DNA from: Gemmatimonas sp. UBA7669
Lineage (GTDB): Bacteria; Gemmatimonadota; Gemmatimonadetes; Gemmatimonadales; Gemmatimonadaceae
Direction of reading: 5' to 3'
Length of the DNA stretch: 13,983 nt
NCBI RefSeq assembly: GCF_002483225.1
Contig: NZ_DLHL01000058.1
Coordinates: forward strand, 1 to 13,983
Notes under the pieces: model-generated
Database searches by the model: none
What the model was told of the DNA's origin: nothing
What the model saw: only the letters and a program-made list of their open reading frames with translations
Shown here: piece after piece, positions 6,469 to 13,963 of the stretch
How positions within the stretch are numbered: position 1 is the stretch's first letter
Layout: each line of letters starts with the position of its first letter
Translations under genes and position numbers: made by a program

Positions 6469-7344
6469 TTGGCGCTAGACTCGGGAGTGGACGACACCCG
6501 GTTCGAACAGGCAGTGGATGCCGTTGTGCAGGGCGACCTTGAGGCGCTGAGGCTGTTGCTGCGCGCGGACGCCTCCCTCGTCGAACAGCGCTCCGCCCGC
6601 AGCCACCATGCGACGCTGCTGCACTACGTCGCGGCGAATGGCGTGGAGAATTTTCGACAGCGCACACCATCCAACATTGTCCGCATCGCCGAGTGTCTGC
6701 TGGACGCCGGCGCCGACGTCAAAGCCACCTGCGATGTGTACGGTGGCGGCGCAGACACGCTGGGGCTCGTGGTCACCAGTGCGCACCCTCGGGCAATAGG
6801 CGTTCAGTTGCCATTGGCTGATCTGTTGCTCGCACGTGGCGCCATATTGCGTCCGCGGCTGGTGCGCGACAGCCTCGCCAACGGATGCCCGGAGGCTGCC
6901 ACGCACATTGGCGCGATTTGCCTGCAGCGCGGCATGCCGCTTGGCCTTCAGGAACTGGCCGGCATGGGGGAGACGCGGCGTGTGGCCGACCTGCTGGTGC
7001 AAGAATCGTCGTCAGACTCTGAACGCGGCGAGGCCATGACCATGGCGGCATGGTACAACCGCGCCCCGGCGCTCATGGCCTTGCTCGACGCCGGCGTGGC
7101 GGTGGACACACCCAACAGCGACGGTGCAACCGCTCTGCACGTGGCCGCCTACGCTGGTCATTTCGACCTGGTGCACATGCTCTGCGCCCGCAGCGCGGAC
7201 GTACATCGTCGCGACGCGCGCTACGACAGTACCCCGCGCACGTGGGCTCAGCACGCCTGGCAGGTGGACGGCAAGGGGCCCGAGGCAATGTACCGGGCCA
7301 TCATCGACCACCTGCAGCAGGCGGAGTCGCTTACTCGACCGTGA
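6469..7344 (+). CDS. Ankyrin-repeat protein
   Basis: A 291-residue protein of the ankyrin-repeat type, which normally mediates protein binding. Recognisable repeats include about 15-60 (GDLEALRLLLRADASL then ATLLHYVAANG), 70-90 (IAECLLDAGADVKATC), 113-127 (LPLADLLLARGAI), 186-213 (AMTMAAWYNRAPALMALLDAG) and 219-247 (GATALHVAAYAGHFDLVHML, then SADVHRRD), closing with DSTPRTWAQHAW and a helix. Middle repeats are degenerate. There is no signal peptide or membrane segment, so it is probably cytosolic. The start is uncertain: TTG 6469 gives the longest frame and GTG 6487 is an alternative; neither has a convincing ribosome binding site. Its last 14 bases overlap the 3' end of convergent glmS. The binding partner cannot be inferred. 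Confidence 0.88.
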   Translation: MALDSGVDDTRFEQAVDAVVQGDLEALRLLLRADASLVEQRSARSHHATLLHYVAANGVENFRQRTPSNIVRIAECLLDAGADVKATCDVYGGGADTLGLVVTSAHPRAIGVQLPLADLLLARGAILRPRLVRDSLANGCPEAATHIGAICLQRGMPLGLQELAGMGETRRVADLLVQESSSDSERGEAMTMAAWYNRAPALMALLDAGVAVDTPNSDGATALHVAAYAGHFDLVHMLCARSADVHRRDARYDSTPRTWAQHAWQVDGKGPEAMYRAIIDHLQQAESLTRP

Positions 7345-9157
7345 CGCTCTTGGCGAGGTTGCGCGGCTGATCCACGTTGCAGCCGCGCTTGACGGCGATG
7401 TAGTACGCCAGCAACTGCAGCGGCACCGAGGCGAGAATCGGCGTGAGCAGATCCTCGGTCTCCGGGATGCGGAACTCGTAGTCGATCTTGCCGGCCAGGC
7501 TGGGCTCGTCGCGCGTGGTGATGGCGATGACCTTGCCCTTGCGCGCCTTCACTTCCTGGATGTTCGACGTGATCTTGTCGAACACCGCGTCGTGCGGCGC
7601 GATGCACACCACCGGCATCATCTCGTCGATGAGCGCGATAGGGCCGTGCTTCATCTCGGCCGCCGGATAGCCCTCGGCGTGAATGTACGAGATTTCCTTG
7701 AGCTTGAGCGCGCCCTCGAGCGCGGCCGGGAAGTTGTAGCCGCGACCGAGGTAGAGGAAATTCGTGGCCCGCTTGAACTCTTCCGCCAACTGCTCGATTT
7801 CGTCGGCCCGATCGAGAATGCTCTGAATCTGCTCGGGCAGCCTGGCCATGGCCTGCGCAATGGCTCGGCCCCGCGCCACACTCAGGTCGCGCAGACGCGC
7901 CAGCTTGAGCGTGAAGAGCGCCAACGCCACCACCTGACTGGTGAAGGCCTTGGTGCTGGCCACACCGATCTCGGGGCCGGCGTGCAGGTAGATGCCGCCG
8001 TCATCTTCGCGGGCGATGGTGCTGCCCACCTGGTTCACGAGACCCAGCGTGCGTGCGCCGCGGCGCTTGGCCTCACGCATGGCTGCCAGCGTGTCCGCCG
8101 TTTCGCCGGACTGCGAGATCACAATGCACAGCGTGCGCGGCGTGACGATGGGATTGCGGTAACGGAACTCCGACGCGTACTCCACCTCCACTGGAATGCG
8201 GCACAGCTCCTCGATCATCATCTCGCCGATGAGCGCCGAGTGCCAGCTCGTGCCGCAAGCCGTGATGATGATGTTGTCGACGGCCAGCAGGTCTTCCTTG
8301 GAGATATTGAGACCGCCAAGCTTGGAGAAACCTTCCTCGAGAATGAGACGGCCACGCATGGTGTTCTCCACCGTGGTCGGCTGCTCGAAGATCTCCTTGA
8401 GCATGAAATGCGGATAGCCACCGCGCTCGATCTGCGCGAGGTCCCAGTCGATGCGCGTGACGGGCTTCTCGCGAATGACCGAATCGAGATCCAGCACGTG
8501 GTAGCCGTCACGCGTGACCACGGCAATGTCGCCGTCATCGAGGTAGACGACCTGTCGCGTGTGCGCGAGGATGGCCGAGGCGTCGGAGGCGACGAAGTAC
8601 TCGCCGTCACCGATTCCCACGAGCAAGGGGCTGCCCTTGCGCGCGGCCACGATCTTGTCCTTCTCGTCACTCGAGATGACGGCAATACCGTAAGTGCCGT
8701 CCACCTGACGCAGGGCCTCAATGACGGCCGCCTCGAGGTTGCCGGCGTAGGCCGTCTCGATGAGGTGCGACAACACCTCCGTGTCCGTGTCAGACTTGAA
8801 CACATAACCGCGCGCTTCGAGTCCGGCCTTGAGCGAGGTGGCGTTCTCGATGATGCCGTTGTGCACCACGGCGATCTTGCCGTTCTGGCTCACGTGCGGA
8901 TGCGCGTTCTGTTCGTTCGGCGGACCGTGCGTGGCCCAGCGCGTATGCGCAATGCCCAACGTGCCATGCGGCGGGTTGGACGCAATGGCCGACTCGAGGC
9001 GCGCGATCTTGCCGGCCGCACGGCGTGTCTCCACGCCGTTGCCGTTCATGATGGCCACGCCGGCCGAGTCATAGCCGCGATACTCGAGGCGCTTGAGGCC
9101 TTCGATGAGCATCGGCGTGGCGATCTTGTCACCGATGTAGCCAACGATTCCACACAT
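7331..9157 (-). CDS. glmS: Glutamine--fructose-6-phosphate aminotransferase (isomerizing)
   Basis: GlmS makes glucosamine-6-phosphate from fructose-6-phosphate and glutamine, the first committed step to UDP-GlcNAc. At 608 residues it is full length. The N-terminal glutaminase begins MCGIVGYIG, so Cys2 becomes the nucleophile after Met removal; GIAHTRWATHG (68-78) and VVHNGIIEN (97-105) line the glutamine site. Two SIS domains follow: the first around ITACGTSWHSA (298-308) and VISQSGETADT (346-356), the second around LYLGRGYNFPAALEGALKLK (468-487). Catalytic H504 (in EMKHGP) and K603 in the C-terminal DQPRNLAKSVTVE fall at the same numbers as in E. coli. It is the second gene of an operon with glmM, 11 bases downstream of the glmM stop. 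That gap leaves no room for a glmS ribozyme or a separate leader, so control is likely at glmM. Confidence 0.98.
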   Translation of the reverse strand: MCGIVGYIGDKIATPMLIEGLKRLEYRGYDSAGVAIMNGNGVETRRAAGKIARLESAIASNPPHGTLGIAHTRWATHGPPNEQNAHPHVSQNGKIAVVHNGIIENATSLKAGLEARGYVFKSDTDTEVLSHLIETAYAGNLEAAVIEALRQVDGTYGIAVISSDEKDKIVAARKGSPLLVGIGDGEYFVASDASAILAHTRQVVYLDDGDIAVVTRDGYHVLDLDSVIREKPVTRIDWDLAQIERGGYPHFMLKEIFEQPTTVENTMRGRLILEEGFSKLGGLNISKEDLLAVDNIIITACGTSWHSALIGEMMIEELCRIPVEVEYASEFRYRNPIVTPRTLCIVISQSGETADTLAAMREAKRRGARTLGLVNQVGSTIAREDDGGIYLHAGPEIGVASTKAFTSQVVALALFTLKLARLRDLSVARGRAIAQAMARLPEQIQSILDRADEIEQLAEEFKRATNFLYLGRGYNFPAALEGALKLKEISYIHAEGYPAAEMKHGPIALIDEMMPVVCIAPHDAVFDKITSNIQEVKARKGKVIAITTRDEPSLAGKIDYEFRIPETEDLLTPILASVPLQLLAYYIAVKRGCNVDQPRNLAKSVTVE

Positions 9158-9168
9158 GGGCGGTCAGG

Positions 9169-10539
9169 TCAAAGGGAAACGAGTGCGTCCAGCGGGCCGC
9201 GGGCCTGCGCGATGAGCGCGCGGGCGTCGGCGTCGGTCGGGGCTTCAGCGATCACACGCACGATGGGTTCGGTGCCCGACGGGCGCAGGTGCACCCAGCG
9301 GTCACTCCAATCGAGGCGCAGACCGTCCTGCGTATCGGCGCGCGCGTCGGCAAAGGCCGCGCGCAGCGCCTCGTACACCGCATCGAGCGGTGCATCGGGG
9401 CGATCCAGCTTGTCCTTCACGATCACATACTGCGGGCGTTCCGCCTTGAGCTGCGAAAGCGGACGTCCTTCTTCGTGCATGAGCTGCAGCATGAGCGCCG
9501 CACCCAGCGGCGCGTCGCGGCCCAAATGCAACTCGGGCAGAATCACACCACCGTTGCCCTCACCGCCAATCGTGGCGCCAAGATCGCGCATGGCGAGCGC
9601 CACATTCACTTCGCCCACCTTGGCAAAATGAAAGGGCACACCCATCTCGTCGGCGACGTCGGAGACGACCTTGCTGGTGGAGAGATTGGTCACCACCGGG
9701 CCGCGCCGATGCCGCAGCACCGCGCGCACTGCGAAGGCCAGCGTGTAGTCTTCACCGGGCGCCTTGCCGTCATCCAGCACCAGTGCGAGCCGATCGACAT
9801 CCGGATCGGTCGCGAATCCCACATGGGCCTGCGTGGCACGCACCAGCGCTTCGAGCTCACCGAGGTTCTCGGGCACCGGCTCGGGCGGCCGATGGAAGCG
9901 CCCGTCGCTCTCCATGTTGATGCCGTACACCTCGCAGCCCAACTCACTCAGCAACGCGGGCATGATGACGCTGCCCGCGCCATGGCAGCAGTCGAGCGCA
10001 ACACGGAATCGGCGGGAGCGGATGCCCTCCACATCAAGCCACGGCAGCGCAAGCAGCTGCTCAAGATGCCGCGCGACCGCCTCGTCATCACGCGTGATGT
10101 GACCGAGCTTGTCCCAGGTGGCGCGCGGAATGCCGGAGTCGAGCAGCGCCCGCATCTCCGCGCCTTCGGCCGCGGAAAGAAACAGTCCGGAGGGGCCAAT
10201 GAACTTGAGTGCGTTCCACTCGATGGGGTTGTGACTGGCCGTGATGCCAAGGCCACCCGCGGCGTGGTGATGCTCCACCGCCAGCTGAATAGTGGGCGTG
10301 GGCGCCATACCGATGTCGATCACGGTGCAGCCCACCGACTCGAGCGCGCCATGTACAATGCGGGTGAACATGGGCCCCGACACGCGACTGTCGCGGCCCA
10401 CGACGACCTTGAAGTTGCCGTCGCGTGAGGCCCACGCGCCGAACGCCGCCGCAAAGGTCGCGACCACCTCGGGCGTGAGCGCTTCCGCCACGCGCCCGCG
10501 CACTCCCGACACACTCACCATCAACCCATCGAACGCCAT
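9169..10539 (-). CDS. glmM: Phosphoglucosamine mutase (phosphohexomutase family)
   Basis: GlmM converts glucosamine-6-phosphate to glucosamine-1-phosphate. The 456-residue protein has the four phosphohexomutase sites: catalytic phosphoserine S102 in GITASHNP, metal loop DPDVDR (245-250), sugar-specificity loop GEGNGG (326-331), and phosphate-binding RPSGTEP (419-425). The N-terminal signature is VSVSGVRG instead of the GTDGIRG of E. coli GlmM, so phosphomannomutase or bifunctional activity cannot be excluded from sequence alone. The operon with glmS (11-base gap) strongly favours GlmM. ATG 10539 is chosen over the upstream ATG at 10560 because AGGAGA (10543-10548) lies just before it and MAFDGLMVSVSGVRG matches family N-termini. 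Upstream is a divergent control region with a double CACGTG element. Confidence 0.93.
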   Translation of the reverse strand: MAFDGLMVSVSGVRGRVAEALTPEVVATFAAAFGAWASRDGNFKVVVGRDSRVSGPMFTRIVHGALESVGCTVIDIGMAPTPTIQLAVEHHHAAGGLGITASHNPIEWNALKFIGPSGLFLSAAEGAEMRALLDSGIPRATWDKLGHITRDDEAVARHLEQLLALPWLDVEGIRSRRFRVALDCCHGAGSVIMPALLSELGCEVYGINMESDGRFHRPPEPVPENLGELEALVRATQAHVGFATDPDVDRLALVLDDGKAPGEDYTLAFAVRAVLRHRRGPVVTNLSTSKVVSDVADEMGVPFHFAKVGEVNVALAMRDLGATIGGEGNGGVILPELHLGRDAPLGAALMLQLMHEEGRPLSQLKAERPQYVIVKDKLDRPDAPLDAVYEALRAAFADARADTQDGLRLDWSDRWVHLRPSGTEPIVRVIAEAPTDADARALIAQARGPLDALVSL

Positions 10540-10542
10540 CGG

Positions 10543-10548
10543 TCTCCT
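10543..10548 (-). promoter_or_regulatory. Ribosome binding site deciding the glmM start
   Basis: On the minus strand AGGAGA is followed by three bases and then ATG (10537-10539). It is among the best Shine-Dalgarno matches in the window and supports the downstream of the two in-frame ATGs. The spacing is slightly short. Confidence 0.65.
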
Positions 10549-10619
10549 CGTCGAGATCATGCCGGACCGACCGGGGTGGTCGGCATCCAGCGGCCGGCCC
10601 GTCCTGTCCCGTCAGTCCG

Positions 10620-10649
10620 GTCACGTGGAAACTAGGGGTGTCACGTGAC
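10620..10649. promoter_or_regulatory. Paired CACGTG palindromes between glmM and divergent gene
   Basis: CACGTG occurs at 10622-10627 and again at 10642-10647, exactly 20 bases apart, about two helical turns. The second is part of a perfect 10-bp palindrome gtcacgtgac (10640-10649); the first matches it at 8 of 10 positions (10620-10629). A further 7-bp inverted repeat (cccgtca 10608-10614, tgacggg 10646-10652) brackets the pair. The location in the only gap between glmM and the plus-strand gene suits an operator for one or both. No regulator gene is adjacent, so the binding protein is unknown. Confidence 0.45.
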
Positions 10650-10672
10650 GGGAACCAACAGTCACCACAGGA

Positions 10673-11506
10673 ATGCGGGTCCTAGGCTGTCAGGAATACG
10701 ACGACCAGGCAGACCCGGCGTTACGGTGGCGGCCCAGGTCCGCCCACCGGCCGGCGCTGCTATTGTGCGAGATGGATCCGCTCGGACTGCTTCCCTATGC
10801 CCTGGCCGCCGGCGGTGGCCGGGTGGACGGCCACGAAGCCTCGGCGCTGGTAGCGGCCGGTTTCACGCTGCTGCAGCGCTCGCTGCCTCTCGTGCGGGCA
10901 CTCGGCACGGGGCCCGTGGCTGTACGGCCCGCTCGTTGGGCCGACTTTCTGGTCGCGTTGGCGGCGAGTGACGGGCGTGGCCTTTGTGTGCGGCCTCCGC
11001 ATCAGGAAGCAGCCGGCTTCCTCTACCCGGAGCGGGAGCTGGCAGAGCTGAGCGTGGACCTGCGGGCCGCCCCTCTGCAGGCGACGGTGTCCACGTCGCA
11101 GCACACGCAGGTGGTGGACCTCGGTTCACATTTCGGGCTCGACCTGATCGGCGACACGGAGACAGCGGGTCGCGAGGAACCCTGCCTCACGCTGGGTGAT
11201 CAGGCGCGGTGGATTTCGCACCGTCAGCTGCTGCACGATGCGCGCGCTGGGATGGCGGCACACGCCTTCACGCCGGTGCATCGCACCCTGGTGTGCACCC
11301 CATTCACGAACTACGACGGCCTCGTGCTGGGCGTGCTCGCGCCTCTACTGGCTGGTGGTGCGGTGCTGACGGGTGCTTCGCTTGGCGTGCAGGAGGTGCA
11401 TGCGGTGCTGGCGGACGGCGAGGCCAATGTGGTGGTGTGTGGGCCGGACATGGAATTGCCGCCGGAGACCACAGCGCGTGTCATCCGCGTACCGCTGAGT
11501 TTGTAA
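10673..11506 (+). CDS. Degenerate adenylate-forming (ANL) enzyme-like protein lacking the ATP loop
   Basis: The 277-residue product is not a recognisable intact enzyme, but its order of segments matches the N-terminal half of AMP-binding (acyl-CoA synthetase-like) proteins. Residues 57-106 (ALVAAGFTLLQRSLPLVRAL...VAVRPARWADFLVALAAS) resemble the first Rossmann-like unit. SHRQLLHDARA (182-192) resembles the 'SHRNLL' helix after the ATP loop. CTPFTNYDGLVLGVLAPLLAGGAVLTG (208-234) resembles the following 'P..H..G....L.PLL.GG..V' segment. Where true enzymes carry the Ser/Thr/Gly-rich loop ending in PKG, this protein has only LTLGDQARWI (172-181). It ends before the later adenylation motifs, so adenylation activity is unlikely. 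The frame is intact and the composition is coding-like, so it is not simply a random remnant. The start is uncertain: ATG 10673 has an aggaa too close to it; ATG 10772 is an alternative. Family call is from pattern memory. Confidence 0.72.
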   Translation: MRVLGCQEYDDQADPALRWRPRSAHRPALLLCEMDPLGLLPYALAAGGGRVDGHEASALVAAGFTLLQRSLPLVRALGTGPVAVRPARWADFLVALAASDGRGLCVRPPHQEAAGFLYPERELAELSVDLRAAPLQATVSTSQHTQVVDLGSHFGLDLIGDTETAGREEPCLTLGDQARWISHRQLLHDARAGMAAHAFTPVHRTLVCTPFTNYDGLVLGVLAPLLAGGAVLTGASLGVQEVHAVLADGEANVVVCGPDMELPPETTARVIRVPLSL

Positions 11507-11531
11507 GCGCGGCGCGGGTATCATCAACAGC

Positions 11532-12617
11532 TCACGCCACCAGCGTCAGTTCCCGGCGCCGCCGCACGTTCCAGTCGGGACGCAGCGCGTGATCGCGCTC
11601 CAGCGCCAACTTGAACGCCGTCACGCAGCACGGATCAAACTGCGTACCGGCGTGGCGCTCCAGTTCCTCCAGGGCCTCTTCCACCGACATGCCGTCACGA
11701 TACGGACGGCCGCTGGTCATGGCGTCGAAACTGTCGGCCACGGCCGTGATGCGCGTCTCGAGCGGAATGCACGGCCCGATCAACTGATCCGGCGTGCCCT
11801 CACCATCGAAACGCTCGTGATGCGAACGCACCACTGCCAGCGCATGTGGCATGTCACGCAGCAGCGGCGAAAGAATGCGCCAACCAATCACCGGATGCTC
11901 CATCACGTGCGCATACTCCTCGCCCGTGAGTGGCCCCGGCTTGTTGAGCACCGCTTCCCGCACACCAATTTTGCCAATGTCATGCAGACGGCTGCCCAGC
12001 TCGAGTTGCGTGCGCAGCGTGTCGGACACCTGCAGCACATCGGCAATGGCCATCGCATAGCGCGACACCCGCGTGGAATGTCCCCAGGTGTACGCGTCCT
12101 TCACTTCCAATGCGTCGGCCAATGACTGCAACGAGGCCAGAAACAGTTCCTCGTACTGGCTGGCCTGCTCCGCCACGCGTGCTTCGAGCTGTGCCCGATA
12201 CGCCGCATTCTCGCGCAGCAATCGGCGCTTGGCCATGGCCTGCGCCACGCGGGCGCGCACTTCGTCGGCGGCAAAAGGCTTGGTGAGATAGTCCAGCGCC
12301 CCGCCTTCAAGACACTTCACGGCCAACTGCACATCGGCTGTGGCGGTGATGATCACCACGGCCGTTTCCGGGGCTCGCACCTGAATGGCCGCCAGCAATG
12401 CGGCGCCGTCCATGACCGGCATGTGATAGTCGGACAACACCAGCGGAACGGGGTGCTGAGCCAGCACCGCCAGCGCCTCGTCGCCAGAACCCGCTTCATG
12501 GCACACGAAACCATCAGCCTGCATGACGCGGCGCAGCAGCGCTCGCATGCCGGGTTCGTCGTCCACGATGAGGCAGGCGCGCTCGGACGCGCCAGCTTGC
12601 CGGAGGGTGTCCGGCAT
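11532..12617 (-). CDS. Response regulator with receiver and HD-GYP-type c-di-GMP phosphodiesterase domain
   Basis: The predicted 361-residue cytosolic regulator resembles RpfG-like proteins that hydrolyse cyclic di-GMP when phosphorylated. The receiver domain (about 14-130) has acidic pair D19-D20, phospho-acceptor D63 in SDYHMPVMDG, T91 and K113 in TKPF. A helical linker (about 130-165) with heptad character follows. The HD-GYP domain (about 165-340) keeps its metal ligands: H180 (GHSTRV), H212-D213 (LHDIGK), H241 (MEHP), H266-H267 and D295 (ADSFDAM). The namesake motif reads HHERFDGEGTP (266-276), so the Tyr of GYP is Thr. ATG 12617 is preferred over GTG 12659, which adds 14 residues unlike a receiver start. 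No histidine kinase is adjacent, so its partner is elsewhere. Its 3' end faces the ANL-like gene across 25 bases with no terminator. Confidence 0.93.
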   Translation of the reverse strand: MPDTLRQAGASERACLIVDDEPGMRALLRRVMQADGFVCHEAGSGDEALAVLAQHPVPLVLSDYHMPVMDGAALLAAIQVRAPETAVVIITATADVQLAVKCLEGGALDYLTKPFAADEVRARVAQAMAKRRLLRENAAYRAQLEARVAEQASQYEELFLASLQSLADALEVKDAYTWGHSTRVSRYAMAIADVLQVSDTLRTQLELGSRLHDIGKIGVREAVLNKPGPLTGEEYAHVMEHPVIGWRILSPLLRDMPHALAVVRSHHERFDGEGTPDQLIGPCIPLETRITAVADSFDAMTSGRPYRDGMSVEEALEELERHAGTQFDPCCVTAFKLALERDHALRPDWNVRRRRELTLVA

Positions 12618-12658
12618 CGTCAGGCCGCCGGTTCTGGATCGCGCGGAAAGACCGGCCA

Positions 12659-12699
12659 CACGACGGCGGGCGGCACAGGCGTCACGGCCGGCCGTCGTG
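12659..12699. promoter_or_regulatory. 9-bp inverted repeat in divergent control region
   Basis: The arms cacgacggc (12659-12667) and gccgtcgtg (12691-12699) are perfect, with 23 bases between them. They lie about 40 bases before the HD-GYP gene start and about 95 before the PLP-enzyme start. A second smaller inverted repeat, tcggctc (12740-12746) and gagccga (12760-12766), lies closer to the PLP gene and could form a leader hairpin. The 176-base gap (12618-12793) holds no gene. Function as operator is inferred only. Confidence 0.35.
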
Positions 12700-12786
12700 C
12701 CCCGAGTCGCAGCGCGCTCCGCGTGCCGACTCGACCACCTCGGCTCCCGACGCTAGCTTGAGCCGAACCTTCCCCCCGAATCACCC

Positions 12787-12790
12787 GGAG
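12787..12790 (+). promoter_or_regulatory. Ribosome binding site deciding the start of the right-end PLP enzyme
   Basis: GGAG precedes ATG 12794 by three bases. It supports this ATG over the upstream TTG at 12758, which would add a proline-rich, non-family N-terminus. Confidence 0.55.
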
Positions 12791-12793
12791 CCC

Positions 12794-13963
12794 ATGACGC
12801 GCATTTTCGACGAAGACCTCGCGGGTGGCCTGTCCACTCGCGCCATTCATGCGGGCCAGCGGCCCGACCCCGTGTCCGGCGCCATCATGACGCCGCTCTA
12901 CCTCACCAGCACCTACGTGCAGGAGAGCATCGGGGTCAACAAGGGATACGAGTACGCCCGGGGCAAGAACCCGACCCGACAGGCGCTGGAACGCAATGTG
13001 GCCACACTCGAAGGTGGCCGGCACGGCTTTGCCTTCGGCAGCGGCATGGGCTGCCTCGACTCGATCATGAAGTTGTTCAAGGCCGGTGATCACATCGTGT
13101 GCGCCGAAAACGTGTACGGCGGCACCTTCCGGCTGTTCGATCGAATTCTGCGGCATATGGGGTTGTCCTTCACCTACGTGGATACGAGTGATCCGCAGCG
13201 GGTCGAAGAGGCCATGACCTCCGCCACGCGCGCACTGCTCGTGGAGACGCCCACCAATCCGCTCATGCGGCTCACCGACCTGCGCGCCATGGCGGACATT
13301 GCCGGGCGTCACGATGCACTGCTCGTGGTGGACAACACGTTTGCGACTCCCATCTACCAGCGTCCGCTGGAGCTGGGCGCGCACATCGTGTGGCACTCCA
13401 CGACCAAGTACATCAACGGTCATTCTGATATGATCGGCGGCCTCGCCGTGGTACTTGAGGACGAGCTCGCCGATCGGCTCCAGTTCATTCTGAACGCCGC
13501 CGGTGCCGTGCCGGGCCCCTTCGATGCCTGGTTGGCGCTGCGCGGCACCAAGACCCTGCCGCTGCGCATGAAGCAGCACGACATCAACGGCCGGGCCATC
13601 GCCGAGTACCTGGCGGGCCGACTCGGACCCGAGCGGGTCATTTACCCGGGGCTCCCCCATCACCCGCATCACGAACTGGCCAAGCGGCAGATGTCGGCCT
13701 TCGGCGGCATGATGACGCTTGATCTCGGCACGCAGGACAACGCGCGTCGCTTTCTCGAGCGGGTGCGGGTTTTCTCGCTGGCCGAGTCCCTGGGCGGGGT
13801 GGAAAGCCTCACCAATCACCCCTTCACCATGACCCATGGCTCCGTACCGGCCGAGGTGAAGCAGGCCATGGGCCTGACCGACGGCATGGTGCGCCTGTCC
13901 TGCGGCATCGAGGACGCCGAGGACCTGATCGAGGATCTCGAGCAGGCGCTGGTGGGGATCTAG
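12794..13963 (+). CDS. Cystathionine gamma-synthase / gamma-lyase-type PLP enzyme (metB/mccB-like)
   Basis: A 389-residue Cys/Met-metabolism PLP enzyme. It either forms cystathionine from an acylhomoserine and cysteine or cleaves cystathionine to cysteine; sequence alone does not settle which. Key features are YEYARGKNPTR (52-62, phosphate contacts from the partner subunit), FGSGM (81-85), VYGGTFR (107-113), VVDNTFATPIYQRPLELGAH with D180, and HSTTKYINGHSDMIGG with Schiff-base lysine K205. NGHSD after the lysine and the C-terminal SLAESLGGVESLTNHPFTMTH are typical of gamma-synthases/lyases, in contrast to the DGQGRVLGG of the metZ product at 893-2107. Length is normal for the family (380-400). 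Near-complete similarity in layout to eukaryotic gamma-lyases makes lyase activity a serious alternative. The stop codon (13961-13963) lies inside the right-end repeat. Confidence 0.92.
   Translation: MTRIFDEDLAGGLSTRAIHAGQRPDPVSGAIMTPLYLTSTYVQESIGVNKGYEYARGKNPTRQALERNVATLEGGRHGFAFGSGMGCLDSIMKLFKAGDHIVCAENVYGGTFRLFDRILRHMGLSFTYVDTSDPQRVEEAMTSATRALLVETPTNPLMRLTDLRAMADIAGRHDALLVVDNTFATPIYQRPLELGAHIVWHSTTKYINGHSDMIGGLAVVLEDELADRLQFILNAAGAVPGPFDAWLALRGTKTLPLRMKQHDINGRAIAEYLAGRLGPERVIYPGLPHHPHHELAKRQMSAFGGMMTLDLGTQDNARRFLERVRVFSLAESLGGVESLTNHPFTMTHGSVPAEVKQAMGLTDGMVRLSCGIEDAEDLIEDLEQALVGI

Noticed and set aside
6443..6670. N-terminal extension of the GNAT gene
   Set aside because: The extra 76 residues are Arg/Pro/Ala-rich, unlike the compact family, and overlap the ankyrin coding region.
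9158..9168. Possible glmS ribozyme before glmS
   Set aside because: Only 11 bases separate glmM and glmS, far too little for the ribozyme.
7124..9631. An 835-codon plus-strand open frame antisense to glmS and part of glmM
   Set aside because: It lies opposite two unmistakable genes; the translation is His/Arg/Asp-rich low-complexity sequence typical of antisense frames in GC-rich DNA, with no recognisable domain.
9289..10428. Long plus-strand open frame antisense to glmM
   Set aside because: Same pattern of antisense shadow; all conserved mutase motifs are on the minus strand.
12620..13837. 405-codon minus-strand open frame antisense to the right-end PLP enzyme
   Set aside because: The plus strand carries the complete PLP-enzyme motifs; the minus frame has Gly/His/Arg-rich composition without domains.
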